Source: Citrobacter amalonaticus
GTDB lineage: Bacteria; Pseudomonadota; Gammaproteobacteria; Enterobacterales; Enterobacteriaceae
Assembly (NCBI RefSeq): GCF_018323885.1
Contig: NZ_AP024585.1
Location: forward strand, 4,464,001-4,528,000
Direction of reading: 5' to 3'
Length of the DNA: 64,000 bases
Numbering within the stretch: the first letter of the stretch is position 1; every line of letters begins with the position of its first letter. Below are positions 18,103 to 28,638 of this stretch, in pieces. Under the pieces are notes generated by a model. That model saw nothing but the letters and a program-made list of their open reading frames with translations, was not told the origin of the DNA and ran no database searches. The position numbers were made by a program, and so were the translations under genes.

Positions 18103-19137
18103 ATGAGTAACGCGATTACGATGGGTATTTTTTGGCATTTGATAGGTGCGGCCAGTGCAGCCTGTTTCTATGCCCCGTTCAAACAAGTGAAACAGTGGTC
18201 ATGGGAAACCATGTGGTCGGTCGGTGGGATTGTCTCGTGGCTGATCCTCCCGTGGACCATCAGCGCCATGCTGCTGCCTGACTTCTGGGCCTACTACAGT
18301 TCATTCAGCCTTTCCACTCTACTGCCGGTGTTTCTGTTCGGCGCCATGTGGGGCATCGGCAATATCAACTACGGTCTGACCATGCGCTACCTTGGCATGT
18401 CGATGGGGATTGGCATTGCCATCGGCATTACGCTGATTGTCGGTACGCTGATGACCCCTATCATCAACGGCAATTTTGATGTGTTGATTAACACCGAAGG
18501 CGGGCGTATGACGCTGCTCGGGGTGCTGGTTGCGCTGATTGGCGTCGGGATCGTCACCCGCGCGGGTCAGCTCAAAGAGCGTAAAATGGGCATCAAAGCC
18601 GAAGAATTCAACCTGAAAAAAGGGCTGTTGCTGGCGGTAATGTGCGGCATTTTCTCCGCAGGCATGTCGTTTGCGATGAACGCGGCGAAGCCGATGCATG
18701 AAGCCGCCGCGGCACTGGGTGTAGACCCGCTGTATGTCGCACTGCCAAGCTATGTAGTGATCATGGGCGGCGGCGCGTTGGTCAATCTGGGTTTCTGTTT
18801 TATTCGTCTGGCAAAAGTGAAGAGCCTGTCGGTAAAAGCCGACTTCTCGCTGGCAAAATCGCTTATCATCACCAACGTGCTGCTGTCCGCACTGGGTGGC
18901 CTGATGTGGTATTTGCAGTTCTTTTTCTACGCCTGGGGCCACGCGCGCATTCCGGCGCAATATGACTACATCAGTTGGATGCTGCACATGAGTTTCTACG
19001 TGCTGTGCGGCGGTATTGTCGGTCTGGTACTGAAAGAGTGGAACAACGCCGGGCGTCGTCCTGTCAGCGTCCTGAGTCTGGGATGTGTGGTGATCATCAT
19101 CGCCGCCAACATTGTCGGTCTGGGTATGGCAAGCTAA
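18103..19137 (+). CDS. rhaT: L-rhamnose:H+ symporter
   Basis: A 344-residue, ten-helix permease of the drug/metabolite transporter superfamily, identical in length to E. coli RhaT and nearly identical in the stretches I can recall, for example [20 protein letters not shown] and [14 protein letters not shown]. It imports L-rhamnose or L-lyxose. ATG 18103 follows GAGGATGATGTG. Convergent with rhaR, whose stop overlaps by four bases. A second rhamnose import system is encoded downstream of rhaD. Confidence 0.97.
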   Translation: MSNAITMGIFWHLIGAASAACFYAPFKQVKQWSWETMWSVGGIVSWLILPWTISAMLLPDFWAYYSSFSLSTLLPVFLFGAMWGIGNINYGLTMRYLGMSMGIGIAIGITLIVGTLMTPIINGNFDVLINTEGGRMTLLGVLVALIGVGIVTRAGQLKERKMGIKAEEFNLKKGLLLAVMCGIFSAGMSFAMNAAKPMHEAAAALGVDPLYVALPSYVVIMGGGALVNLGFCFIRLAKVKSLSVKADFSLAKSLIITNVLLSALGGLMWYLQFFFYAWGHARIPAQYDYISWMLHMSFYVLCGGIVGLVLKEWNNAGRRPVSVLSLGCVVIIIAANIVGLGMAS

Positions 19138-19982
19138 TCCGTTGAATTACTGAGATGACGCCACTGACTGGGCGTCATCCCGGTTTCCCGCGTAAACACC
19201 ACAGAAAAGTAATTACTGTCTTCAAAGCCACACTTCATCGAAATCTCACCGATCATCAGACGGCTGTGCTGAAGTAAATATTGCGCATGACAGACGCGAA
19301 CCTGGCGCTGATACTGGTTAATCGTCATTCCGGTCTGGCTACGAAACTGCTGGCGCAGCACGCGTTCACTGCACGCTTCCCGATCGCAGAAGACATCCAG
19401 CGCAAACGGACGCTCCAGACTGGCGGCCAGCGCGGTAATCAGTTTATCCAGCAGCGTTTCGCTGGAGGTCGCTGGCAGCGTGTCGGTCGCATAGCGATGA
19501 CGCTTCAACGTCATCACCAGTTGGCCAAAGAGCAGCTCCGCCATGTCGTTGGCGATCGGATCGTGCTGGTTACTTTCATGCTCAAGCTGGCTTATCACCT
19601 GGCGCGCCTGCGTCATACCCACACTGCCCAGTCGCCAGTGCGGCTGTCGCGGTGTGCCGTTAAAACCCGGGATCGCGCTCTCCCAGCCCAGATTCAGCTT
19701 TAGCCGCTCCGGGCAATAGATGATGTTCTGTAACACAAGATCGTTAACGGAGGTGTAAGAGTGCTTGTCTTCGGCGCGAATATAAAACAGATCGCCACGG
19801 GTGATGCGATAGGGACGGTCATTGAGCACATGCAGACCATTGCCGCGCCAGACGATCACCAGCTCACAAAAATCATGCGTATGTTCGGCAAACACATCCT
19901 GCGGATAGCGATCGGCGACAGCGACGGCCTGTCCGGCATTCGCAAAGAAGTCATCTTTTAGAAGAATCAGTTGATTCGCCAC
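19134..19982 (-). CDS. rhaR: AraC-family activator of rhaSR
   Basis: A 282-residue protein of E. coli RhaR length. The N-terminal cupin ([19 protein letters not shown], about residues 34-52) binds L-rhamnose, and the C-terminal pair of helix-turn-helices (about 180-280) ends in [21 protein letters not shown]. With rhamnose it activates the rhaSR promoter. Unlike a tightly packed operon, a BIME of about 75 bp separates it from rhaS. Confidence 0.95.
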   Translation of the reverse strand: MANQLILLKDDFFANAGQAVAVADRYPQDVFAEHTHDFCELVIVWRGNGLHVLNDRPYRITRGDLFYIRAEDKHSYTSVNDLVLQNIIYCPERLKLNLGWESAIPGFNGTPRQPHWRLGSVGMTQARQVISQLEHESNQHDPIANDMAELLFGQLVMTLKRHRYATDTLPATSSETLLDKLITALAASLERPFALDVFCDREACSERVLRQQFRSQTGMTINQYQRQVRVCHAQYLLQHSRLMIGEISMKCGFEDSNYFSVVFTRETGMTPSQWRHLSNSTD

Positions 19983-19993
19983 CTGAATATTCC

Positions 19994-20068
19994 TTGCCGG
20001 ATGATGGCTTCGCCTTATCCGACCCGCAAATTACGTCAACACCCAGGCCGGATAAGATTTCCGGCATC
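19994..20068. repeat. BIME between rhaS and rhaR
   Basis: GCCGGATGATGGCTTCGCCT and CAGGCCGGATAAGATTTCCG face each other inside the rhaSR transcription unit. The second unit is a degenerate REP. Confidence 0.7.
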
Positions 20069-20122
20069 ACAGATCGATGATTATTAACATTCTGGCGGCG
20101 AAAAACGTTGATAGCATTCGCG

Positions 20123-20959
20123 TTACTGAAGTAACGCATCCCGTCCCTGGCGAATGTCGCGCGGCGACCAGTCAAATTCACGGCGAAACAGGGTCGAAAA
20201 GTGGTTACTGTCGCCAAAACCACAGCGATAGGCGATTTCTGTGACGCTTTCATCGCTATGACGCAACAGATGGCGGGCTTTGATTAAGCGCAGACGGTTA
20301 AGATAGCGCTGCGGCGTCAGCCCGGTCTGTTGTTTCAACTGGCGGTGCAGCGTGCGCAGGGAAAGCGAGAAGCGATCGGCCAACGCCTCCCAGCAGACCT
20401 CCTCCGCAAAATGATCTTCCAGCCAGGCCATCAACTGGTTCAGGCGCGCATCGTTATTGTCCGCCCCTTCCATCAGGCTACTTTTGCGCAACAGCACCAG
20501 CAGTTGCATAAACAGAATTTCACGATTGGCGACGCCGGGGAGATCGCTCTCATCGCCGTCCTGTTCCATTTTTGCCACCAGTTGGCGCACCTGTTGTAGC
20601 GCGCTCTGATTCACCCGCCAGTGAGAGGGATACACGCCATCCTGTTCCTGCGGCAGTAACTGATCTAACCCTGCCAGAAAGCGGAACGCATCGGGCGAAC
20701 GGTAGAGCACATTGGTCAGGCAAAGATTGTCCGTATGCTCATACAAGTGCCGGTCATGGTCGCGGACAAAGCAAACCGTACCGCCGCTGATGGTATAGGG
20801 CTGTCCATTGAATACATGAATACCGGTGCCATGTTCCACAATCACAATCTCATGAAAATCATGATGATGCTCTGGAAAAGCGGACTGAGGTAAGCGGGGC
20901 TCAATGGCCACAGGCGCTTTACCTGATGGAAAAAAATCCACGCAGTGCAGTACGGTCAT
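20123..20959 (-). CDS. rhaS: AraC-family activator of rhaBAD and rhaT
   Basis: A 278-residue protein of exact E. coli RhaS length. The rhamnose-binding cupin begins around [20 protein letters not shown]. The DNA-binding half (about 175-275) has [20 protein letters not shown] and [17 protein letters not shown] as its two recognition units. It binds the rhaBAD promoter next to CRP and recruits sigma-70 RNA polymerase. First gene of the minus-strand rhaSR unit, divergent from rhaB. Confidence 0.96.
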   Translation of the reverse strand: MTVLHCVDFFPSGKAPVAIEPRLPQSAFPEHHHDFHEIVIVEHGTGIHVFNGQPYTISGGTVCFVRDHDRHLYEHTDNLCLTNVLYRSPDAFRFLAGLDQLLPQEQDGVYPSHWRVNQSALQQVRQLVAKMEQDGDESDLPGVANREILFMQLLVLLRKSSLMEGADNNDARLNQLMAWLEDHFAEEVCWEALADRFSLSLRTLHRQLKQQTGLTPQRYLNRLRLIKARHLLRHSDESVTEIAYRCGFGDSNHFSTLFRREFDWSPRDIRQGRDALLQ

Positions 20960-21259
20960 GATGGCATCCAGGTCAAATGAACATGTCAGAAATAGTAATT
21001 AAGGGTTAGCCACCTCACCTTAAATTTTTGACATAAAACCGTGCAAACAAGGTCAATTTTTCAAGAAAAGACGGGAAAGATCCGGAAATGCGGACGGCGT
21101 CACATCAGGTGAAATCGCGCCTATTACCGGAAACTGTGAACGTTATCACGTTCACCTTTGCTTTCTTGCCAACGGCCAATTTTGCCTGTCAGTAACAAGA
21201 AGGTGAGCCATAACGAGGTTTTTTAGACTGGGCTTAATGAAACTCAGAAGGACCTCACT
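20960..21259. promoter_or_regulatory. rhaSR-rhaBAD divergent control region
   Basis: No gene is present in these 300 bases. A CRP site TGTGAACGTTATCACG is at 21135-21150. RhaS-type half-sites are ACCTTTGCTTTCTTGCC (21154-21170) and, inverted, GTCAGTAACAAGAAGGT (21188-21204), by comparison with the remembered E. coli rhaBAD promoter. The gap between them is 17 bases here, one more than the 16 I recall. TTTTTTAGACTGGGCTTAAT covers the rhaB -10 and start area. The 20960-21130 part should hold the RhaR/CRP sites of rhaSR, which I could not assign base by base. Confidence 0.75.
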
Positions 21260-22729
21260 ATGACTTTTCGCCATTGTGTCGCTGTCGATCTTGGCGCCTC
21301 CAGCGGACGCGTAATGCTGGCGCGCTATGACAGTGAACATCGCACCCTGACGCTGCGTGAAATCCATCGCTTCGCGAACTGCCTGCAAAAGCAGGACGGT
21401 TTCGACACCTGGGATCTCGACAGTCTCGAAGACGCCATTCGCCTGGGGCTGGAAAAAGTCTGCGATGAAGGCATCCGCATTGACAGTATCGGTATTGATA
21501 CCTGGGGCGTGGACTATGTCCTGATCGATAAACAAGGCCAACGCGTCGGGCTACCGGTTTCTTATCGTGACAGCCGCACCACAGGCGTAATGCAACGCGC
21601 ACAGGAACAGCTCGGTAAAACCACTATTTATCAACGCAGCGGGATCCAGTTTCTGCCGTTCAACACGCTCTACCAGCTGCGTGCACTGGTTGAACAGCAG
21701 CCGGAGTGGGTTTCGCAGGTCGCACATGCCTTGCTGATCCCCGACTACTTCAGCTTCCGTCTGACCGGGGAGTTGAACTGGGAATACACCAACGCTACCA
21801 CCACGCAACTGGTAAACATCAACAGCGATGACTGGGATGAGACGCTGCTGGCATGGACGGGGGCAGACAACGGCTGGTTCGGTCACCCGACGCATCCGGG
21901 CAACGTGATTGGTTACTGGATTTGCCCGCAGAAGAATCAGATCCCCGTGGTGGCCGTCGCCAGTCACGACACCGCCAGCGCGGTGATCGCCTCGCCGCTG
22001 GCTGATAAACACAGTGCGTATCTCTCCTCCGGCACCTGGTCGTTAATGGGCTTTGAAAGCCGAACGCCTTACACCAACGACGCCGCGCTGGCGGCGAACA
22101 TCACCAATGAAGGCGGCGCGGAGGGGCGTTATCGGGTACTGAAAAATATCATGGGTCTGTGGCTGCTGCAGCGCGTGCTGAAAGAGCGCAAGGTGGACGA
22201 CCTGTCCGCACTGATTGCCGCCACGCACGCATTGCCCGCCTGCCGTTTTCTGATCAACCCGAATGACGATCGCTTTATCAACCCCGCCAACATGAGCGCT
22301 GAAATTCAGGCCGCCTGTCGCGAGTCCGGACTGCCGGTGCCTGATAGCGATGCAGAACTGGCGCGCTGTATTTTCGACAGTCTGGCGCTGCTGTACGTCG
22401 ATGTGTTGCAAGAACTGGCGACGCTGCGCGGCGAGACCTTCAGCCAGTTGCACATTGTCGGCGGTGGCTGCCAGAACGCCCTGCTGAACCAACTGTGCGC
22501 CGATGCCTGCGGTATTCGCGTCATGGCTGGGCCTGTTGAAGCCTCTACGCTCGGCAACATCGGTATCCAGTTGATGACGCTGGATGAACTCAACAACGTC
22601 GATGACTTCCGCCAGGTGGTCACCGCTAATTACAACCTGACGACGTTTACCCCCAATCCTGACAGTGAGATTGCCCGCTATATGACGCAATTTCATTCAA
22701 AACGACAGACAAAGGAGCTTTGCGCATGA
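21260..22729 (+). CDS. rhaB: L-rhamnulokinase
   Basis: A 489-residue FGGY-family kinase matching E. coli RhaB. The N-terminal phosphate loop [15 protein letters not shown], the catalytic segment [14 protein letters not shown] and the C-terminal adenosine motif [15 protein letters not shown] are present. It phosphorylates L-rhamnulose at C1 in the cytoplasm. ATG 21260 follows AGAAGGA. It overlaps rhaA by four bases. Confidence 0.97.
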   Translation: MTFRHCVAVDLGASSGRVMLARYDSEHRTLTLREIHRFANCLQKQDGFDTWDLDSLEDAIRLGLEKVCDEGIRIDSIGIDTWGVDYVLIDKQGQRVGLPVSYRDSRTTGVMQRAQEQLGKTTIYQRSGIQFLPFNTLYQLRALVEQQPEWVSQVAHALLIPDYFSFRLTGELNWEYTNATTTQLVNINSDDWDETLLAWTGADNGWFGHPTHPGNVIGYWICPQKNQIPVVAVASHDTASAVIASPLADKHSAYLSSGTWSLMGFESRTPYTNDAALAANITNEGGAEGRYRVLKNIMGLWLLQRVLKERKVDDLSALIAATHALPACRFLINPNDDRFINPANMSAEIQAACRESGLPVPDSDAELARCIFDSLALLYVDVLQELATLRGETFSQLHIVGGGCQNALLNQLCADACGIRVMAGPVEASTLGNIGIQLMTLDELNNVDDFRQVVTANYNLTTFTPNPDSEIARYMTQFHSKRQTKELCA

Positions 22730-23985
22730 CCACTCAACTGGAACAAGCCTGGGAACTGGCGAAACAACGCTTCGCCGCAGTAGGTATTGATGTCGAGGAG
22801 GCGCTGCGCCAGCTCGATCGTCTGCCGGTCTCAATGCACTGCTGGCAGGGCGATGATGTAGCCGGTTTCGAAAACCCGGAAGGATCGCTCACCGGCGGTA
22901 TTCAGGCCACCGGTAACTACCCGGGTAAAGCGCGTAATGCCCATGAGCTACGCGCCGATCTGGAGCAGGCGCTCAGCCTGATCCCTGGGCCTAAACGCCT
23001 GAACCTGCATGCCATCTATCTGGAATCCGATACCCCGGTCGCCCGTGACAAAATCAAACCGGAACACTTTAAAAACTGGGTAGAGTGGGCAAAAGCGCAT
23101 CAACTTGGTCTGGATTTCAACCCGTCCTGCTTCTCGCATCCGCTGAGCGCTGACGGCTTCACGCTGGCGCATGCCGACGACACAATCCGCCAATTCTGGA
23201 TCGACCACTGCAAGGCCAGCCGCCGCGTATCCGCCTACTTTGGCGAGCAACTGGGCACGCCGTCGGTGATGAATATCTGGATCCCGGACGGCATGAAAGA
23301 TGTCACCGTAGACCGCCTGGCCCCTCGTCAGCGTCTGATGGACGCGCTGGACGAAGTCATCAGTGAAAAACTGAACCCGGCGCACCATATCGACGCCGTT
23401 GAAAGCAAACTCTTTGGCATCGGCGCAGAAAGCTACACCGTCGGCTCCAACGAGTTCTACATGGGATATGCCACCAGCCGCCAGACCGCGCTGTGCCTTG
23501 ATGCGGGCCACTTCCATCCGACAGAAGTGATCTCCGACAAAATCTCCGCCGCCATGCTGTATGTGCCGCGTCTGCTGCTGCACGTGAGCCGCCCGGTGCG
23601 TTGGGACAGCGACCACGTGGTACTGCTGGATGATGAAACCCAGGCGATTGCCAGCGAGATCGTACGCCACAACCTGTTCGACCGCGTCCACATCGGTCTC
23701 GACTTCTTCGACGCCTCCATCAACCGCATCGCGGCATGGGTCATCGGTACCCGCAATATGAAAAAAGCGCTGCTGCGCGCCCTGCTGGAACCCACCGAAC
23801 ATCTGCGCCAACTGGAAGCCAGTGGCGATTACACCGCACGCCTGGCATTGCTGGAAGAGCAAAAATCGCTGCCGTGGCAGGCGGTATGGGAAATGTATTG
23901 CCAGCGTCATGACACGCCCGCTGGCAGCCAGTGGCTCGAGAGCGTTCGCGCCTATGAGAAAGAGATTTTGAGCAAACGCGGTTAA
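22726..23985 (+). CDS. rhaA: L-rhamnose isomerase
   Basis: A 419-residue TIM-barrel isomerase of exact E. coli RhaA length, carrying the metal-site stretches [27 protein letters not shown] and [11 protein letters not shown] with the histidines, glutamate and aspartates that bind two Mn2+ ions. It converts L-rhamnose to L-rhamnulose. ATG at 22726 is eight bases after AAGGAG and overlaps the rhaB stop (ATGA). A frame extension by two codons upstream has no support. Confidence 0.97.
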   Translation: MTTQLEQAWELAKQRFAAVGIDVEEALRQLDRLPVSMHCWQGDDVAGFENPEGSLTGGIQATGNYPGKARNAHELRADLEQALSLIPGPKRLNLHAIYLESDTPVARDKIKPEHFKNWVEWAKAHQLGLDFNPSCFSHPLSADGFTLAHADDTIRQFWIDHCKASRRVSAYFGEQLGTPSVMNIWIPDGMKDVTVDRLAPRQRLMDALDEVISEKLNPAHHIDAVESKLFGIGAESYTVGSNEFYMGYATSRQTALCLDAGHFHPTEVISDKISAAMLYVPRLLLHVSRPVRWDSDHVVLLDDETQAIASEIVRHNLFDRVHIGLDFFDASINRIAAWVIGTRNMKKALLRALLEPTEHLRQLEASGDYTARLALLEEQKSLPWQAVWEMYCQRHDTPAGSQWLESVRAYEKEILSKRG

Positions 23986-23992
23986 CACATTA

Positions 23993-24074
23993 TTGCCGGA
24001 TGGCGCTGCGCTTATCCGGCCTACTGACACATTCAACATCGCAGGCCCGATAGGCGCATTGCCATCGGGCATTG
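23993..24074. repeat. BIME between rhaA and rhaD
   Basis: GCCGGATGGCGCTGCGCTTA and CGATAGGCGCATTGCCATCG are opposed REP-like units within the rhaBAD operon, a frequent place for REP-mediated mRNA stability differences. Confidence 0.78.
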
Positions 24075-24095
24075 ACTAAAACAGGTAGACCTTTT

Positions 24096-24923
24096 ATGCA
24101 AAATATTCTCGACGCCTGGTTTGTCCAGGGGATGATTAAAGCCACCTCCGACGCCTGGCTGAAAGGCTGGGACGAGCGCAATGGCGGCAACCTGACGCTG
24201 CGTCTCGATGACGCGGATATTGCCCCTTTCAGCGCCGATTTCCATCCTGCACCACGCTACATTGCCCTGAGCCAGCCAATGCCGCTGTTGGCGAACACGC
24301 CGTTTATCGTGACCGGCTCTGGTAAATTCTTCCGCAACGTACAACTCGATCCCGCCGCCAATTTGGGCATCGTGAAAGTGGACAGCGACGGAGCGGGCTA
24401 CCACATTCTATGGGGGCTGACGAACGAGGCGGTGCCCACCTCTGAGTTGCCGGCACACTTCCTGTCGCACTGCGAACGTATCCAGACCACGCAAGGTAAA
24501 GATCGCGTGATCATGCACTGCCACGCCACCAACCTGATCGCCCTGACCTACGTGCTGGAAAACAGCACCGCGCTTTTTACCCGCAAACTGTGGGAAGGCA
24601 GTACCGAGTGTCTGGTGGTCTTCCCGGATGGCGTGGGCATTCTGCCATGGATGGTGCCGGGCACCGATGAAATCGGCCAGGCCACCGCGCAGGAAATGCA
24701 GAAACATTCGCTGGTGTTGTGGCCGTTCCACGGCGTATTCGGCAGCGGCCCGACGCTGGATGAAACGTTTGGACTGATCGATACCGCCGAGAAGTCCGCC
24801 GAAGTGTTAGTCAAAGTGCTGTCGATGGGCGGTATGAAGCAAACCATCAGCCGCGAAGAACTGATCGCGCTGGGTAAACGCTTTGGCGTCACCCCGCTCG
24901 CCAGTGCATTAGAACTGTATTGA
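24096..24923 (+). CDS. rhaD: L-rhamnulose-1-phosphate aldolase
   Basis: A 275-residue class II aldolase of the AraD/FucA fold, one residue longer than the E. coli enzyme as I recall it. Zinc ligands are the two histidines of [11 protein letters not shown] and the histidine of LWPFHGVFG, and the catalytic glutamate is in GNLTLRLDD...LWEGSTE. It cleaves rhamnulose 1-phosphate into DHAP and L-lactaldehyde; the latter is handled by the FucO-type enzyme downstream. ATG at 24096; an in-frame TTG at 24072 lies in the REP element and is unlikely. Confidence 0.96.
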   Translation: MQNILDAWFVQGMIKATSDAWLKGWDERNGGNLTLRLDDADIAPFSADFHPAPRYIALSQPMPLLANTPFIVTGSGKFFRNVQLDPAANLGIVKVDSDGAGYHILWGLTNEAVPTSELPAHFLSHCERIQTTQGKDRVIMHCHATNLIALTYVLENSTALFTRKLWEGSTECLVVFPDGVGILPWMVPGTDEIGQATAQEMQKHSLVLWPFHGVFGSGPTLDETFGLIDTAEKSAEVLVKVLSMGGMKQTISREELIALGKRFGVTPLASALELY

Positions 24924-24934
24924 TAACAACATCG

Positions 24935-24958
24935 CGCCCCGCTCACTGAGACGGGGCG
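24935..24958 (+). other. GC hairpin between rhaD and the ABC transporter operon
   Basis: CGCCCCG and CGGGGCG form a 7-bp stem 11 bases after the rhaD stop. There is no T tract after it, so it is better read as an mRNA processing or stabilising hairpin (or a weak attenuator) than as a full terminator. Confidence 0.5.
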
Positions 24959-25022
24959 AACTCTGTCACCTGCAAATCCAAACCATTCCCCATGGGAATC
25001 AACATGATGTGGAGTAAAAGCA

Positions 25023-26009
25023 ATGAATATAAAGACAAGCTTGATCCTCACCGTTGCCGCTCTGGCGTTGTCCGGTTCCGCTTTAGCTGAAGTAAAAATC
25101 GCCCTGGTGGCGAAATCGTTAGGTAATGGATTTTTCGAAGCGGCAAACGTCGGCGCTCAGGAAGCCGCCAAAGAGATCGGAGATGTCAAAGTGATCTACA
25201 CCGGTCCCACCACGACTACCGCTGAAGCGCAGATCGAAGTATTGAATGGGCTGATCGCCCAGGGCGTTGATGCGATCGCCATCTCTGCCAACGATCCCGA
25301 TGCCGTTGTACCCGTCCTGAAGAAAGCGATGCAGCGTGGTATCAAAGTCGTGTCATGGGATTCCGGCGTCGCGCCTGCGGGGCGGCAGATCCACCTTAAC
25401 CCGTCAAATAATGCCCTGATCGGCGAAACCAACGTCAAACTCGCCGCCGATGCGCTGAAGGCGTTGAACGTGGAGAAAGGCGATGTGGCGATCCTGAGCG
25501 CCACGCCAACGTCGACCAACCAGAATATCTGGATTGCGGAGATGAAAAAGGTGCTTCCGCAGTATCCGTCTATCAACCTGGTGACCGTGGCTTATGGCGA
25601 CGATCTCTCAGACAAGAGCTACCGCGAAGCAGTAGGGCTGCTCAAATCTTACCCGGATCTGAAAGTGATCGTCTCCCCGTCTTCCGTCGGCATTGTCGCC
25701 GCGGCGCAGGCAGTGAAGGATCAGGGCAAAATTGGCAAAGTGTATGTGACGGGTCTCGGCTTGCCATCCGAAATGGCAGGCGCGGTGAAGTCAGGCGCGT
25801 CGAAAAGTTTTGCGATCTGGAACCCTATCGATCTGGGCTATGCGGCGACGTACCTGGCGGACGATCTGGTTAAAGGCACCGCCAGCAAAACCGAAGCCAA
25901 TATGGGGAAACTGGGTAAAGTGCAACTGGATGCCGACGGCAATGGGGCGATGGCTAAGCCATTCGTCTACGATGCCAGCAACATTGATAAGTTCTCAAAA
26001 ATCTTCTGA
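25023..26009 (+). CDS. Periplasmic sugar-binding protein of a rhamnose-region ABC importer
   Basis: A 328-residue exported protein of the RbsB/LsrB type I binding-protein family. Signal peptide residues 1-22 end in ALA. VKIALVAKSLGNGFFEAANVGAQEA opens the first lobe, GVDAIAISANDPDAV and VVSWDSGV follow the usual order. Its place between rhaD and ATPase/permease genes, followed by fucO and rhaM, makes L-rhamnose or a rhamnose-containing sugar the likely ligand, as for the Rhizobium rhamnose importer. An AI-2-like ligand is the main alternative because LsrB is a near relative. SD is GGAG nine bases before the ATG. Confidence 0.85.
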   Translation: MNIKTSLILTVAALALSGSALAEVKIALVAKSLGNGFFEAANVGAQEAAKEIGDVKVIYTGPTTTTAEAQIEVLNGLIAQGVDAIAISANDPDAVVPVLKKAMQRGIKVVSWDSGVAPAGRQIHLNPSNNALIGETNVKLAADALKALNVEKGDVAILSATPTSTNQNIWIAEMKKVLPQYPSINLVTVAYGDDLSDKSYREAVGLLKSYPDLKVIVSPSSVGIVAAAQAVKDQGKIGKVYVTGLGLPSEMAGAVKSGASKSFAIWNPIDLGYAATYLADDLVKGTASKTEANMGKLGKVQLDADGNGAMAKPFVYDASNIDKFSKIF

Positions 26010-26021
26010 TCCCTGGATCAC

Positions 26022-26104
26022 GCCGCCGGATGACGTTGTGCTTATCCGGCCTGCGGGTACCGATACGTTTTGTAGGCCGGATAAGCGTTAGCGCCATCCG
26101 GCAA
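26022..26104. repeat. BIME between binding-protein and ATPase genes
   Basis: GCCGGATGACGTTGTGCTTA and TAGGCCGGATAAGCGTTAGC face each other. Its place after the binding-protein gene fits the usual excess of binding protein over transporter. Confidence 0.82.
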
Positions 26105-26128
26105 CACTACATGAAGAGGAGAACTGAC

Positions 26129-27634
26129 ATGTCCACCCCTTTATTGCAACTTCATGGGATCAGCAAGATATTCCCCGGCGTGCGCGCCCTTGAGAACGTG
26201 CAGCTCGATCTCTGGCCAGGCAAAGTGACCGCACTGGTGGGCGAAAACGGCGCGGGGAAATCCACGCTGGTCAAAGTCATGACCGGCATCTATCAGCCTG
26301 ATGAGGGGGAAATCCTCTACAAGGCTATTCCTGTTCAGCTCCCGACGCCGGAAGCGGCGCATAAAGTCGGCATCACCGCGATTCATCAGGAAACGGTGCT
26401 GTTCGATGAGCTGTCGGTGACTGAGAATATTTTTGTCGGCCAATACCTGTATAAAGGCTTTTTCAAAAAGCTCGACTGGCCAGAAATGCACCGTCGGGCG
26501 CAAGCGATCCTCACCCGCCTTGAGGTGCAGATCGATCCGCGCGCCACGCTGAAAACCCTGAGCATCGCCCAGCGCCATATGGTGGCCATTGCCCGTGCGC
26601 TTTCCTTTGAGGCCCAGGTAGTGATTCTCGATGAACCGACCGCCGCACTGTCGCAACACGAAATTCTGGAGTTCTATCAAATCGTTGAGCGCCTGAAGCA
26701 GGAAGGCAAAGCGATTCTGTTTATCTCCCATAAGTTCGATGAAATCTTTGAGCTGGCGGATCACTACACCATTCTACGCGACGGCGTATTCGTCAGTTCC
26801 GGCGACATCCATGAGATTAGCGAAGAGCGGATGGTCGCCATGATGGTAGGACGCGCGATTACCCAGACTTTCCCGAAAGTGGCCTGCGAGAAAGGCGAGA
26901 CGGTACTGGAGGTGAAAGATCTCTGCCATCCCACTGAATTTGCCCACATTGATTTCACTCTGAGAAAAGGGGAGATCCTCGGTTTCTACGGGCTGGTGGG
27001 GGCAGGACGGACCGAATTGATGCAGGCGCTGTCCGGCGTATCCCGGCCTTCTCACGGTGAAATCCGTCTCAACGGACGGCCCATTCATTTTCATCAGCCT
27101 GCCGATGCGATTCGCGCTGGTATTGTCTGCGTGCCGGAAGAACGACAAAAACAGGGGGCAATCATTGAAATGAGTATCGCCGAGAACATCAGCCTGCCGC
27201 AGTTGAGTAAGCTGAATCCGCGTGGCGTGCTCAATGCGGCGCGAGAGTGGCAACTGGCGGACAGCTATGCTAAACGCCTGCAGGTCAAAGCGTTTAGCTG
27301 GCGTCAGGCGGTCGAAACGCTTTCCGGCGGCAATCAGCAAAAGGTGGTGATCGGTAAATGGCTCGCCACCCATCCTGAAGTGATTATTCTCGACGAACCG
27401 ACCAAAGGCATCGATATCGGCTCAAAAGCGGCGGTGCACCAGTTTATGTCCGAACTGGTGGCGCAAGGGCTGGCGGTGATTATGGTCTCCTCTGAACTCC
27501 CGGAAGTGATGGGCATGGCAGACAGAATTATCGTCATGCACGAAGGGCTGATGGTCGCGCAATACCGCGCCGGTGAAGCCACAGCGGAGGCCATTGTCAG
27601 CGCCGCCAGCGGCATCAATAAGGAGGCAGCATAA
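26129..27634 (+). CDS. Sugar ABC transporter ATP-binding protein (two-domain, RbsA-type)
   Basis: A 501-residue tandem ATPase. Domain 1 has Walker A GENGAGKST (about residue 36), a signature region LSIAQRHM and Walker B VVILDEPTAALS. Domain 2 has the degenerate Walker A GLVGAGRTELM, signature LSGGNQQKV and Walker B VIILDEPTKGID. This degenerate second site is typical of RbsA/XylG/LsrA. ATG 26129 follows AGAGGAGAA. The stop overlaps the first permease start (TAATG). It powers import by the permease pair that follows. Confidence 0.92.
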   Translation: MSTPLLQLHGISKIFPGVRALENVQLDLWPGKVTALVGENGAGKSTLVKVMTGIYQPDEGEILYKAIPVQLPTPEAAHKVGITAIHQETVLFDELSVTENIFVGQYLYKGFFKKLDWPEMHRRAQAILTRLEVQIDPRATLKTLSIAQRHMVAIARALSFEAQVVILDEPTAALSQHEILEFYQIVERLKQEGKAILFISHKFDEIFELADHYTILRDGVFVSSGDIHEISEERMVAMMVGRAITQTFPKVACEKGETVLEVKDLCHPTEFAHIDFTLRKGEILGFYGLVGAGRTELMQALSGVSRPSHGEIRLNGRPIHFHQPADAIRAGIVCVPEERQKQGAIIEMSIAENISLPQLSKLNPRGVLNAAREWQLADSYAKRLQVKAFSWRQAVETLSGGNQQKVVIGKWLATHPEVIILDEPTKGIDIGSKAAVHQFMSELVAQGLAVIMVSSELPEVMGMADRIIVMHEGLMVAQYRAGEATAEAIVSAASGINKEAA

Positions 27635-28638
27635 TGATTCAGCGCCTGCTCAAACACCGCGAAGCCCTGCTGGCAGCGGTTATTCTCCTGATGATCGCCG
27701 CCATCGGCAGTCGCGTCCCGTCGTTTGTCTCTCCTGGCAATCTGGCCGAAATCTTCAATGACACCTCGATTCTGATCATCCTCGCGTTCGGGCAAATGAT
27801 GGTACTACTGACCAAAGGTATCGATCTGTCGATGGCCGCCAATCTGGCGCTCACCGGGATGATCGTCGCCCTGCTCAACTTCCAGCATCCTGAGATCCCC
27901 GTCTGGGCGTTGATATTACTGGCAACCGCCTGCGGTCTGGTGATGGGAATGATCAACGGTCTGCTGGTCTGGAAATTAGGTATCCCGGCGATAGTGGTCA
28001 CGCTCGGTACCATGAGCATTTATCGCGGCATTATCTTTTTGCTGTCGAACGGCGGCTGGATTAACTCGCATCAGATGAGCGACAGCTTCCTCGTCCTTCC
28101 TCGTTTTGCTCTGCTTGGCCTGCCGGTACTGAGCTGGTGCGCCATCGCCGCCGTTATCGTAGTCAGCTACTTCCTGCGCTACAGCCGCACAGGGCGAGCG
28201 CTGTACACCGCAGGCGGGAATGCCACTGCGGCGTATTACACCGGGATCAATGCCGGGAAAATGCAGTTCATCAGCTTCTGCCTGTCGGGTGCCCTCGCCG
28301 GTTTCTGCGGCTACCTGTGGATTTCCCGATTCGCTGTTGCCTATGTCGATGTAGCTAACGGTTTTGAGTTACAGGTTGTGGCAGCCTGTGTGATTGGGGG
28401 TATCAGTACGATGGGAGGAATCGGTCGCGTTCTCGGTTGCCTGTGTGGCGCATTGTTCCTTGGCGTGATCAATAACGCATTGCCCGTCATTGGCATCTCA
28501 CCCTTCTGGCAGATGGCTATTTCCGGCGCGGTGATCGTGATTGCCGTTCTGCTCAACGAACGCAGCAATAAACACAAAGGCCGGTTAATTCTGCGCAACG
28601 CAGCGCTGGCACGGCAAAAACAGGCGGTGAACTCATGA
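27634..28638 (+). CDS. Sugar ABC transporter permease 1
   Basis: A 334-residue RbsC-family membrane protein with about 8-10 helices and the family coupling-helix stretch YSRTGRALYTAGGNATAAYYTGIN plus GGISTMGGIGRVLG. It forms the membrane channel with the second permease. Start overlaps the ATPase stop; its own stop overlaps the next start (ATGA). Tight coupling indicates one transcript. Confidence 0.9.
   Translation: MIQRLLKHREALLAAVILLMIAAIGSRVPSFVSPGNLAEIFNDTSILIILAFGQMMVLLTKGIDLSMAANLALTGMIVALLNFQHPEIPVWALILLATACGLVMGMINGLLVWKLGIPAIVVTLGTMSIYRGIIFLLSNGGWINSHQMSDSFLVLPRFALLGLPVLSWCAIAAVIVVSYFLRYSRTGRALYTAGGNATAAYYTGINAGKMQFISFCLSGALAGFCGYLWISRFAVAYVDVANGFELQVVAACVIGGISTMGGIGRVLGCLCGALFLGVINNALPVIGISPFWQMAISGAVIVIAVLLNERSNKHKGRLILRNAALARQKQAVNS

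Noticed and set aside
22948..24072. 374-codon minus-strand frame opposite rhaA
   Set aside because: It is a shadow of the GC-rich rhaA gene, runs through a BIME, and shows no protein motif.
9095..26104. Repeated GCCGGAT...ATCCGGC palindromes as a CRISPR or phage attachment pattern
   Set aside because: They are dispersed, singly or paired, in intergenic gaps without regular spacers; these are REP/BIME elements.
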